This document shows positions 1 through 12,068 of a stretch of 64,000 nt of DNA, piece after piece. Within the stretch, counting starts at the first letter, position 1; each line of letters starts with the position of its first letter. The notes under the pieces are model-generated. The model was not told the origin of the DNA, made no database searches, and saw only the letters and a list, made by a program, of their open reading frames with translations. The translations under genes were made by a program, and so were the position numbers. Source of the DNA: Tubiluchus corallicola (Eukaryota > Priapulida > Priapulimorpha > Priapulimorphida > Tubiluchidae); contig JAQGDQ010000095.1 of NCBI GenBank assembly GCA_030141605.1, positions 62,001-126,000 on the forward strand, given 5' to 3'.

Positions 1-228
1 TACGGTAATGAGTTGTTTTATCATGTTTAAATTTAATTAGTGGCAGGTAGTCGAATCTTTTAAAAACAGTTTGCAAAAACGATGATTAATCAGTATACGT
101 ATATCTTGGATCTGTGGAAATTATTTTTTGTTAATTTGTTGTCTAACACTCGACAAAGAAACAACCCCATTTTAAACAATGTTTGAAAACAATCTACAGT
201 GTAAAATAATGAAAGAAGACATAGCTAT

Positions 229-750
229 GTGAAAGAATCATAATGAACGGGTCGGTTCTTCGCTGTTACATACATTTCTCCATTCGCTAGTTAGACGAGC
301 ACTAGCGATTGCATCTTGAAAACACATTGGGCAAAAAACAGGTGTTGTACTTCCCCAGTTCAGAGGTGTTCAGTTGTGGAGTAGTGCACACGTTTGAGAG
401 CTCATGCATGACACAGTGGTAAACTTGACATTTGAATTTTAACATTGAAACTTGCCGCGTTTTTGCACACCACACTGGATGTTGCACAGTAGTACTGTAC
501 TTAAATTTTCGCCTTCGCGAACATATCCAACATGCTCGCCGAATGTTTGTGCAATTTAAAATTATGTTCAGAACTTTCTGATATCATCACTAGTTGGGCT
601 TGCCCGGCTGCCCGCTGTTAATTAAGTTTTTAGCCTATTATTTGGTTATCAGAAACGCCTTGGTATTGTTATAGGTGTTAAAACATATACTTTTTACTGT
701 AGTTCAAAATGGGATAGGATATGAAAAACCATCTGTTTTCCTTTAACCAG
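229..750 (+). repeat. Dispersed repeat family R1, copy 1
   Basis: This stretch is similar along most of its length to 32276-32725 and 35480-35962, all read on the + strand. Shared blocks include a gcatttcaccattcgc-like segment, a gagctcatgcatgag-like segment, 'agttgggcttgcccg' and a 3' end ending in 'ctgttttccttta'. No long open frame is kept between copies, so it looks like a non-coding, non-autonomous element. The copies are visibly diverged by substitutions and small indels. I see no clear target-site duplication. The family is not recognised. Confidence 0.75.
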
Positions 751-2140
751 CTAATATGTAACGGAGTATATGATCATATATTGTAACGTGTATGCAAATG
801 TAAATGTGAGTATTAGCAAATGAAAGCTTGCTTGAACTTCTCGTGGCATTTATTATTTGTCAAATAAATGAAATATCGGTGTAAAAAATAAGCAGAGAAG
901 TGTGGTTGTGAGCCGAAAGAGATAAATCAGGCTTAGTTAGTCAGATGTGTCACAGTGGCGAAGAGCAGCCTGACTATTATAATAATATCAAGTTAATCAA
1001 CTTTTAAACCAAATCTTAAATATATTTCTAATTTTTGTTTATGGTGTACATAGTACTTATGTCAATTTATCGTTAATTTATCAGTTATTTATCGTTAATT
1101 GTAACAGTTGTATTGCAAAATTATTAGCTCAGTTGAGCTCATTTAGGTTATGGTGTCTTAATTCGTGCTAGCATATATATACCTTCAAGATACTGCATAA
1201 ACAATAAACTGTTAAACTTTGGTTTATTAGTACTTAGCAGAAGTACTGAAAAGAATATACATTGTATATGCCAACAGACTTGTGTTAGCTTTAAATTTGA
1301 ATATAAATTTTTAGGTTTACATGGATGGGCTACATTCTTGTAAATTAATGATTATTTCAAGCCTACAGAGTTGCAGTATAAAAGTAATTTTCTTTGAGAT
1401 TAAAATGTAATTGTCAATGGTGGCCCAATATTCAAAGTTTGACAAACTTTCTTGTTACTATATTGACGCCATGCTTTATAACTACTTCTTTTGTCCTTCA
1501 CTTTTTGTTTTCATATTTCTGTTGTATTTTTATTTGTGCCTGGTTGATATCAAATCACTTGTGATATCGTGTATGAGTCAGTTTGTCTTTCGTAGGTCAG
1601 ATGTACTCTTACTGTATAAATTTCTGCTTTTACTCTTTACCTATGCCGATAAACATTTGCAAAACTGACATGAAACAGGACTGAACGACATCCAGCGGAA
1701 GTCAAGAGATTTGTCTTAAAATTTTTATACATGGAAAGAGATGCATGATACTAGCTTGCACTTGCAATTGTAGCCGATTTACATTATATTTTCATCTCAT
1801 TACATAGTCACTAGACTATTGTCATTATCTTGCTGGCCAACATGGCCGCTCTTGTAATACATATTGATTACCTCATATTTTTAACTTCTCCAAATTCATC
1901 CCCAAGAGCATTATACAACAGACGAGTCTTGTTGCTATTGAAAGAGTTGTTCAACAGCGGCTATTCATTGCCTAGTTTCCCCACTAACCATCAATGTTAC
2001 ATGAACTCTAGCATGGACCAAGGCTTTAAAATTTAACATGCACGGAATTATTTTACCGTATTGTGGTGCTCAGTAAAAAGATGATCATGTATAGTTAAAC
2101 AGGTTAGTTCAGGTCGTGTATCATTTTCTGCTGCTATTGC
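751..2140. other. AT-rich non-coding stretch
   Basis: No coding exon, RNA gene or element is evident. The few short open frames are low-complexity hydrophobic translations with no recognisable domain and no good paired splice sites. It is 5' flank or intron. Confidence 0.5.
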
Positions 2141-2290
2141 TGCTGCCAATTAGCGTCGAAAAGCGTGATTGGTCGCTGGTTACGCGCCAGGGCGGGGCTA
2201 GTTTGACCTCTAAACCATTATGAATCCGACCCTTACCCTGCAGGGCCATCTGGCCTGCCCATTGTAACCATAGAGATGACTTCCCTTAAC
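2141..2290. promoter_or_regulatory. Promoter-like cluster: CCAAT boxes plus GC box
   Basis: A locally GC-rich patch in AT-rich surroundings holds a CCAAT box (2146-2150), a reverse CCAAT (ATTGG, 2168-2172) and a consensus Sp1/KLF GC box GGGCGGGGC (2190-2198) within about 55 bases. This is the arrangement of many TATA-less animal promoters. The gene it would serve is not visible. BCL11 transcription from here would require a very long first intron, because no downstream exon encoding the family's SRRKQ N-terminus was found. Confidence 0.35.
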
Positions 2291-4450
2291 CCTTTCGCTT
2301 GCTCAACCCTTTCCCTCGAGCTAGCACGCAATGTATACACAAAGCTTGAGCGGCTGCTGCTAACTGCCTCGACTGTAGGTCAAGCAGGTCTCAGCGCTCC
2401 TAGTTATTGCTTCGTCTTCATCACCATTCCACGCATTTTAAAAGCAAAACATCGAAAAATCACTGTCGATAATTACGTAACTATTTAACCACATCGCGTT
2501 AATTAATAATTGCACATTAATTCTAAAATTTAACGTTTTTTATTGATGAAGAAAAAATGCATCAAAACCTGATCAATAAATTTTACTCGTCGCTTTCTAG
2601 TACAGTTTGCCGCTTCTTCATGAGCTGCTATGTAAATTTGAACAGTTTTCAGTTAATGACGCCAAAAATCTAGACAATCTTTTGCTTGAGCTACATTTTT
2701 ATATTACTGGGCCGAATTTATTTTTACAATAGCAATTTCCTGAATATTTTCCGCTAGGTGGGACGTAGCTTAATTCGCTCCTGTTTCTGGGCGCCGTTCA
2801 CATTTTGTAGTGTTGGAGTAATTAGCTTTTTTCGGGAAAAGATTGTTTGTTGCACGGCATGTAGAAAGTTGTTCGTCTTGAAATCTTATCCCGCTGGCAG
2901 TTGAAATATGTCTGCAAGCAAGCATGGTGGTATCGCTATTGTCTTGTAAACGTCTCATCACGTCTGTCTTTATAGAACGTTTTCAGTTCCCTGAATCGGC
3001 ATTAAGTGTTGTTTGTAAAACGGTTTCTTGGTCTTATGGCATCTTGTAAAAGTGATTGGAGGCCAGAATTAGAACGGAGTTATATACCCTATTCAATAAT
3101 GAAAATTTGTTCTACCCTACATATTTTCTTATCATAAGCCGCTGTGTCATCATACGAGAAAAATATTTACACAAATTTCATTCCTATATTAAACATTGTC
3201 TTGAGCTTGACTTATATTTGACTGACTGTCCGTTTGGAATGAAATTTTCCTTTGAGGTGGGATTAAATATATTGTGTACACAGCGTAAAAAACTTGCGCT
3301 CGGTTGCATGTGATAAGCCTTTGGTCTCAGGATTTGATCAAAAGAATTATTATAGATGGACAAGCCACCCTTCAAATGTTGCTCTTTCCTGTTCTTGTAC
3401 TGTGTAGAAGAATCAAAAATAAAATGTTGAACGCATAAATGTAATTTCAAAAGCACTTTGTGGGCAGTGCACTAGAATTTTTGTTGGTTCTTTTGATTAC
3501 CTAGAACTGCCTGGTTTTTCGAAGGTTGCATATAGGTTAGCCAACTGAAGTTCGTGGAGTTTAACCCTGGACAGTTGACTTATCTAGATTTTATGATAAG
3601 GCAAAGAGTTATTTATTTGTCCACGACACAAAAAAGGTTAACCAATGGGCACAGGTCATTAAGCACGCAAATATACCACTGTACTGAAATTTCAAATCGT
3701 GCTGTATTTTCATTACATACTTAACACACCTGAAGTTTTTGTAATAACATATAGTTTTGAACTTAAATTTCTTAAGTTTCATAATCAGTTTGAGAAATGT
3801 GGATCATAAACTTGGTACCAAGGATAGCTGGTTATATAAGCTATAAAACTTAAACAAATTAAAATATTCGAAAATTTATTTTAAAATCGTAATTTGTTCT
3901 AGAAGTTTGTTCTAGAAGCACATAGTCTTCAGTAATTCACAAAGCACTTTATATAAGCTAAGCTGCTTTAATGAATAGTCTACTAACTAATGCTTTACTA
4001 TTCGTTATTAATTGCATTTTGTTGATTAATAAAAAATATATTAAGTTATTAACTACATCCTTTCCCATTATTTTTATGGTTCGCATTCTCACTATGATAC
4101 CACACATGTATGTTTGTAGTGTATTGTACTCGTTTTACATGATGAGTCTTTGTTTTGTGCTGGCTATTGTGCCGCTGGCTACTCCCCTTGCTCTTTCACT
4201 AATAATTACGCATATAAAAAGCTGAAAGTGTTTTAACTCATTACGCTTGGTTCAGCTGCCCGTTAAATTATACATGCTGGAGCGTTTCTCCCACCACATA
4301 TATAATGGTCATTATGCAGAGGACAAAGCCAGCCACAACGGCCATCGTGTTCAACCCATTACCCATGGCAGATGGGCATCGCTTTTTTCCATTTTGCAAT
4401 TTGGAAGAAAAATTTTAATGGTCATGTGAGTGGTAGCTGGGGGCTGGACA
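2291..4450. other. Non-coding stretch, nothing recognised
   Basis: Only short, uninformative open frames occur. No exon with good acceptor and donor, no tRNA-like structure and no TIR element was seen. Confidence 0.45.
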
Positions 4451-4491
4451 GATGGGTGAAAGTCAAGCTTGTCTAGCTTGACCCATTCATC
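4451..4491. repeat. Small inverted repeat (hairpin)
   Basis: The core is a perfect 8-bp inverted repeat, gtcaagct and agcttgac, with a 5-base loop. Imperfect pairing extends outward through gatgggtgaaa on the left and ccattcatc on the right. It could form a short hairpin in DNA or RNA. No flanking gene explains it. Confidence 0.6.
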
Positions 4492-6367
4492 TCGCCAACA
4501 AAGACTCACCTTGTCCTTGGCATACCTTTAACCCTTTCCGAAAAAAATCGCTGGGAAATGGGGATTATTGCAAAAAACACCTGTTTTCGAAAACTCTTTG
4601 TTGTGGCGAAGGTAAGAAGAGGTTCTCACTTCTCAAACGGAAAACTCGATCAGCTCCGCGGCGAGTGCGCATGCCACACTTCGCAATGTCGTGTAATGCA
4701 CTATCGTTTTGTAACTGAGAGCCGATTTTAAAAGCAGGTATTAAATTTAAAACGTGTTTTCTCGTTCTCTTGTTACACACACGGCAGCATAAAAATCAAG
4801 CGCGGCAGCGTGTGCCATAAATATATACTTGATTTATTGTTCGTGGTTGTAATGATAATAAAATCGTCATAAGTTGAAAACGATGGCACTGTGGTTAAGT
4901 GATAGTATAAAGAAAATTTACATTCATTAATTTTTTATATGGATAATATTTTGTCCTGCTAGACCATTCTTTATGCGCCAATTGGTCGGATGCTTCTTTA
5001 ATGGGCTTTACTGAAATTCTCTTCGAAGGAAAACTAACGACCATTAAATTGTTTCTCCCTAAAACAATACGTTTTTACTTTTATTGAGTCAGTATGAATC
5101 AAGTGCACAATATAATATAATTCGACCATAGACGTTCCTTCTCTTGAAAAATCACTCCGGCGAATTTTATTGATATTAAATTGCACATTGCTATAGGGAT
5201 TCAAACTATTTGATTTCACGAAATATATGTATATGCTTCGTGTCACAACCCTTAATTCTTTCTAAGCATAAACGATACTTAGCAAAACCTACGACAACTT
5301 CGTCAGGGTAATAATAAAACGAAAATATCAAGCCAAATTAGACAGTACCTGAATCACGTATAAATGTATGTAGTCAGATAAAATCATGTATGCTTGTGTC
5401 AAGTCACTTGCTATTCAGAATAGGGCCAGCGACACCTACATTAAAAACACCTACATTTTAATTATTTCGCTGTAATACACTATTAAATCTTTTCCCATAG
5501 ATTTTGTTTATTTGCATGAATCGCCATTGTTTTAATTTGAAGCGTCAAGCGTGACTTTAAAATATGGCGTTTAATATGCACAGACATTTTGTGCCTCCGT
5601 TTTTTCGACCATGCTTTTTCGTATTCACAACGGGTATGGGTTCTTTTGCTAGTCCAGTTTGAAATCTTTGAAAAAGTATGGCGAGCATATTATCATTATG
5701 TGAATGCTAGTGATCCTGTCCAACTCGGTCTAATATATCGGTGATGTTTTCACCCGAAAAAAGTCGTTGCAGAAACAGTTAATTTGTCATTTGTAGTCAT
5801 TAAAGTTACTTAAAAATAATGTAAGCTGGCGCAGTAGATAAAATTATACTAATGTCTGCTATTTTTAGGTACTGGACTGCTGTTTGGAAATACATTTACT
5901 GGCATGTTTTTCAAAATTCTTGGTTGCTATAGATTGTAGGTTGATATAAAATACTATTTATATGATATAGCCTTGTTATATCGAAACATTTTTAAATGAA
6001 TGTTAGTTACACGAAAAATAGCCGTCTTGCTCAATTTTTGAAAAAACATACGTATGTGAATTGAAAATACTTCGGACTTTTTTCTAGCAAATGCAATATC
6101 GCGTGACCTTTCTGTATTCATACGATAAGAATAATATTCTCGGTGCTATAAAAAGTCATTATTTTTAGATGCAAATCATTAGTGACGGCTGCGTTCTCTG
6201 TTTAATGTTAATTGCAAAACAGTGACACTAATTCTTGAAAATGTCTCTTAACTCATCCGCCCATAATTTCTATACGTTGAGCAGGTATACTTAGGGCACT
6301 TGCAGTGCAGGTATTAAGTATAAACGATAAGTCACACTCATTATTATAACGTTTCCAGAACTGTTGT

Positions 6368-6369
<2 letters not shown>
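4492..6369. other. Non-coding stretch, nothing recognised
   Basis: AT-rich sequence with no supported exon or repeat. A donor-like site follows GGCGAAG near 4610, but no convincing acceptor or protein-like frame is attached to it. Confidence 0.4.

Positions 6370-6401
<32 letters not shown>
6370..6401. repeat. (AT)n microsatellite
   Basis: An uninterrupted alternating AT run of about 32 bases. Confidence 0.95.
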
Positions 6402-6403
<2 letters not shown>

Positions 6404-7690
6404 ACTCGAAGGAAGTATACGCTGCAAGTACCTGTTATATGTGTATCTAGTAAACTCTTGGGTGAGGAATTAAACATCATAGTGCTTCTTTAATTTTTTT
6501 GGTATTTCCAATTTTGGCATTTGCATTAAACTTAGCATTAAAATTTATTAAACGAAATTTTTACTTAGATGTACCCCCATATATATTATGCACTACCTGC
6601 ACAGTGGTGTATTAAGTGCATATTTTATAATAGAAGCCTGTGTAGAGCTTATATGACTTTTCATTAAAATGATTGATAATATCATTAATTTGAGTATTTT
6701 TTAATCTGCATGAATGCATATACTGCAAATGTATCGTATTTACAGAGGATCACCTTTTAATATTTAACAAGGAAATTAGTAGGGCTGCGCTGGACTGCTA
6801 AATTTAAAAGTTGACAGAAACTTGTAAGCATTCTTTTGGAGTTAGACTGGGCAAATAATTCCAGTCATGAATATTGTCATTATGCCCCAAACACAAGGTT
6901 GCGTAGGGAAAAATGGCTTAATGCCAGACAAGAAGCTTCAGAATTTAGTGAAATTTAAGAAAGTAGTATAGATATTAGACACTGCTTTTCCAGTTTATAT
7001 ATATATTTTTAGTAAAGACTGGAGCTTATTGTCCGACATTAGCCCAGTTTACCATATTTGTTGAATTAACTTGGATAATGCCGCGAGTGTACCAGCTTGT
7101 CTTAACTTAATAAATTTCGAACGTGTTGCCTATCATATGTATATTATGTGTGTTTAGCTTAATATGAGATTTTGTTCTAACTTCTTTACAGATTTGTACT
7201 AAGTATACGAAATGAAATCTTTACCAAAATTCAGTAGCCATGCCAGAATTTGAGTCCCATTGACTGCATAATTATGTAGTTTGATATTTTATGGCTTTTA
7301 ATTTTGCTATTTAGCTATTATTACCTATTTTTTTCAGGTTGATATCATGTGTACACTATTATTATTTGCTTGTTTGTTTTTAATTGTATTAAGCGAAATG
7401 AGACTAATCACAAAGTTTCAAAAAAGGTTCTTTCCAACTCTAAACGGATAAATCCAATGCCAGAGATTCAAAGCTACTTATAACCCTTTGTCTTAATTGG
7501 TGCTCATTGTAATAGTATTGTACTACTAATGTTCAGTAAAATTGTGATTCACTGAAGCTTTCCAAGACCTATTGCTAATTAATATATAGTTCTTGTGGCA
7601 CTCAATAATTTTTGTTCTAGCATTCTACCAAGATTTAAAGAGTTAAATAACTTGTTTTCTTATCAGGCTAACTCAAAATAAAGATTTTAC
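6402..7690. other. Non-coding stretch, nothing recognised
   Basis: Very AT-rich, without open frames of note. Confidence 0.45.
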
Positions 7691-7755
7691 TTACTGACTG
7701 ACTAACTGACTGACTGACTCACTCACTCACTCACTTAATTAATTAATTAACTAAT
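7691..7755. repeat. Compound tetranucleotide microsatellite
   Basis: Successive runs of (ACTG)n with one variant unit, then (ACTC)n, then (TTAA)n. The three adjoining unit types suggest stepwise slippage and unit conversion of one ancestral array. Confidence 0.9.
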
Positions 7756-8431
7756 GACAACCAGTGTGCCAAGAATGTGTGTGTACTCAAAAACTATTAC
7801 CTAAAATCTCAAGAACAGGTCTTTTTTAAATTTACAAATAGCAAATTTTTTCCTTAAGAACCAGCATTTTTGTAAAAATTGCTACTTTAAACGAAATCAG
7901 TGTTCTCGCTAGGCTGCTAAAATTTCGTAGAGGTTGATAACTCGCCGAAGGCGTGCACCCATCACGTGAAAACAAAACACGGCCTGATTATTTTAAATTT
8001 CTGAAGATTTTTTATTTCTGGCGATCGGCACGCATGTGAAGTTTGCTGAAATGCGCTCAATGTCAGTGGGGTATCTGTGAGTGGGATACATGACTCCATG
8101 GGAAGCAATTGAAATATTTAAGCACTAATGTGATCTACAACTTAAACACATAATATGTGAATGCAGTTTTAGCTAACATTATATATTTTTCTTTTTTGTA
8201 ACATATGCGATCATTAATCAATGTACGTACATTGCTTAAGTACAACAAAAGTATTTTTATTAGCGATCTCGTTAAACATGAGTGTATGAATAGACTCCTT
8301 TCGCACTCTAGTGTTTTCTCAATTGAGAACTGATAAAACATGCATGCCATTTGCTCACGGCATTTCTTCAACTTACTATATTCTAATGCCGTATTAAATT
8401 ATAAGTCCAGTAATAAGCTTACAGGCTGTAT
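7756..8431. other. Non-coding stretch, nothing recognised
   Basis: No supported exon, RNA gene or element. Confidence 0.4.
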
Positions 8432-8455
8432 ATTTGTTTGTTTGTTTGTTTGTTT
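8432..8455. repeat. (GTTT)n microsatellite
   Basis: About six tandem tttg units. Confidence 0.85.
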
Positions 8456-8811
8456 GCTGGTTTATATTTTTGTCCGTCAGTTGCCTGTTTTGCTTAATGA
8501 TTCATTGTATAGTTCCTTTTACTATTCAAATTGCAATACATTTGCATCTCGATGTGTAAGTCCATACTCAAATTATGCAGGCTTTAACGCCTTTTCCTTC
8601 ACCATTTTTTATTATAATAGCTTGTAGTTATATATTCTCGCTGTTTCGCGCTGTATGAAAGCAAAGGTCGGCCAGTTTATTTATTTTTAATTTTTTCTGA
8701 AAACAAAAATCGGTGAGCTATGTGCCAGTGAATTTTCGCATAATTTGAATAGCCTGCCATCTACGTTAATACAGTCTAGAGATCAATATGCCTGGCAATG
8801 TATGATAGGCC

Positions 8812-8852
8812 GTGTATGTGTGTGTGCGCGTGAGCGTGTGCATGTGCGTGTG
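8812..8852. repeat. GT-rich simple repeat
   Basis: Imperfect (GT)n mixed with gcgtg units. A 125-codon minus-strand open frame crosses it, but the histidine/threonine-rich part is a by-product of the repeat, so I do not call a gene. Confidence 0.7.
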
Positions 8853-11800
8853 CCATCGCCAAGTCCCTCTGATTAGCGACTTCTGTTGAGATGTCAGTCT
8901 ACAAGCCAGTGTCGAATGTTTCGTTTTCCTTGCTCCTTTATAGCTGACCCTGTCTGACTTCAGTATTTTTAGGCATGTTTGTGTGTTGGTAGGCATTAGC
9001 GCCACGTGAGATAAGGTTTGCTTCAAACTTGCTGACAGTCTCGTATCGTGCCAAAGGGTTGAGCCTGGCTGTGCTCTCTTCTCTTCATCTCTCTGGTGTC
9101 TTGATGCCCATGGATCGGGTTGCCATTCCCTGTTTATTTCCACTTGAAAAAACGGGTTAGCAGTGCTTTGAAAATATCGCTTAAGCGCGGTGGTTAGTTG
9201 ATAAGTTGTTTAAAGATTTCGCGCGAGGTTCACAAACTGGGCATGTCCTCATTCGAGGCCTGAACTCTTTCGGCCATGTTTTATCTTCTTCTTCTCGATG
9301 GCCTCAATTTTATGTTGATTCTGTCGGCGAATCTCGTCATTTTTGTGGCTGGAACGTCAGAGCCGGTAATACCGACGAAATGCGAGATTAGCCTCAAATT
9401 ATGGTGTGAGATATAAATAGGTTTCACACTTTTGCTTTGAGAGAAAGCCCACTATAGCTTGTAGTCTATTACGTGAATGTGGTAAGCATTAGTTCACATA
9501 TAACAAATTCTGAATAAGACCAAATTGTAACAAATACTGGTATGTGTTCTACTCCGCTTTTAGTTCTATATTCACGTTTGCTGTACGAGTCACTCCGTCT
9601 TCTGGTGCCTTGACCTGTACCGTTTAGAGCATCTGATGTTTTACTTAATAAATACTGTCACAAATGAAAACACTTCAACTTATAGAATGGTCTGCAAATT
9701 TTTTGTTTCTTCAATTTAAATCTTTAGAATTTTTGTTAAATTAGGTGCTGCTTAACTTAGTGCTGTTTTAAAAAACTGTGAGACTTTGGATAACGAAATA
9801 CTGTATAAAGATTGTGTTTCAAAAACAACGAAAAAAAACAGCAAGATTTAAAAAAACGAAAAAGCAACCACTCATACGAATAACAGTTCTCTTTTTTATT
9901 GTTTTTTCTCAAAAATTGTTGTCTTATATTTAGTGTTACGATTTTTTCATGGCATTAATGTTTTATAAACTCGCTTGTTAAATTCATTTTAAAAAGTATA
10001 AAAAAGTACTGTAAAAAATCGATCTGACCACGACTATAGCTAGTTTCTTCCATTCAGTAAAACAAGTTACTTTGATCAGATTGCTTGTTTAAATCTTCAT
10101 TTGACCCAGATCTGAACACATCTGTGAGTGCGGTGCAAACTTACCGGCAATGCAGATGTTGAACAAAGGAAAAAATAATCTTTAAAAAAATAATTTATTG
10201 AATATTAAATATTTTTACGATCTATGTTTCGTAAAAATTTATCTATTTTTTGTAGATACAGTGTAATTTTTAATATTTACATCCTAGACACTTATTTACA
10301 AAAATATTATTTAGGCGCCAAGATATACATGTGCTGTTTTAATGTTGATTTGCTTACTGTTTTTTATACTTAGATTTCCCATGACTTTTATTAATGGGAT
10401 CAATCATGTGTTACAAACCAATGTTGCATGCGTATACAGTACTTTAAAGTAACTTAATAATCAGTCTTTGTTTTCAACTTTTTTGAAATATAATTATGTC
10501 CAATCGTATCTTTAACGCATTTGTTTGTAATTAGTTTTATTGGTACTGTTTTTTTACGTTTGTGTGTATTATCGTTTTCACTATACGTTTTACTTTTATA
10601 TTTATGGCAAAGCACTATCTGAGTTTCATGTTTGCCATCAAAAAATACTTAAAACTTTAATTGGCTATTTAAAGTTAAATTTCAAATATAGCTTCGCACT
10701 GGCCATGTGCTGTACACTGGCTATTTCTATCAGTTTGCAAATGGCTGGAGAAACTAGGAGCGGTCTAAGTCATATGATCCCGCCTGTAGGTATATGCGAG
10801 CAATGTGTGTGTCCTTGAGACGTCTGGACTGGCTAGTTCTATGCTGGCCACTAGCCTTTATAGCTATGTACATTCACTACCTGGCACTCAAGGTCACCAC
10901 AAGCGTCTGCTTTCCCCAAACCTGCTGCAGCTGATAAAACTACCCATTTATGATTGCCAAATAACTATTACATAACGTCACTCGCTTTCATTTTCTGTGT
11001 GGGCTGTTAGTGTTAGTTGACCAACGCTCGCTTTGGACATACGTGACTAAAAGGCCAATTGAAATTGGTACTCGGCAGAAATACCGGTTGAAAAAGTGGA
11101 AATCAACAAGCGACCTCATGTTATTTCTAAAATACGTGTTTGCTTACATGATTTTTGCGAATGCTGTCCACTGGCCTGCTTGTACGGTGACCATCTGTAC
11201 ACGTATAAGCTAGTCAGTATAATATTACATGTTTGTAGAGCTTTCTTTATCGTGAAAGGCAAAAAACTGTAAATCAAACACGACGCATGGCCGTCTCACC
11301 GGGCCCTTTGTTGTTTATTATTTTGATAAAATTGCTCCTAACGGTTATGTGCAGCCTTTTGTATGCTTATTGTTCTTAAAAACGTCTATAATCTATCAAA
11401 TAAAATATCCACCAAAAAAGTTCTCCTCTTATTTAATACAGGAATGCAAATTACCGAAATTTTATGTACATATTCAATGCGAGATAAGCTGCCTTTGTCC
11501 ACTATTGTTTAAATAAAGCAGTTTCAATTTTCTACTTTCGACATAAAATTATTTATTTATTAGCTCAACTAGGACCTTTTAAATTTTACAAAAGTGCAAA
11601 AAGTACTAAACTTTCGCCGTAGAATTTGAAAGTTTATACAAATTAAATTGAATTGAATTAAATTGAAGCCTTAACTCCGCCTGCTTGTCATTTCAAATTC
11701 GGCCTCGGGTGCACACATGCACTTGAAACCAAATTCCGACAGCTCGAAAAGTCGAGAGAAATTCAAGTCCGCCGTGTTATTTTTAAATCAAGTTCTTTTA

Positions 11801-12056
11801 AAGGCAAACGGCTGGATTACACTGGTAGACCATTTGGTTTACATTGCAGTAAACACCGGTTAAGTTTGTGATGATGACGGCCTGAGAGCGCATTGCTCGT
11901 GGCGTACGGGTTACAGTGCATTCCGAGCCGTCTGGAATCGTCTGGACGATAAACTTGCTGTCTGGACTGGGGCAGTAGTGAAAGGATTAAGTTACATTGG
12001 TTTAGTCTGTAACTGGCTAGTTCAGCAGAAAACTGAATGGCTATTTTGGTTTTAAT
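8853..12056. other. Non-coding stretch, nothing recognised
   Basis: Mixed AT-rich sequence with scattered open frames of 60-125 codons that lack recognisable domains. No paired strong splice sites frame them. Confidence 0.4.
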
Positions 12057-12068
12057 CCCCCCCCCCCC
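12057..12068. repeat. Poly(C) tract
   Basis: Twelve consecutive C residues in otherwise AT-rich sequence. This is also a plausible place for an assembly length error. Confidence 0.9.

Noticed and set aside
8766-9143. 125-codon minus-strand open frame
   Set aside because: Part of it is a translated GT repeat, there is no domain and no paired splice sites, and the length is within chance for this amount of sequence.
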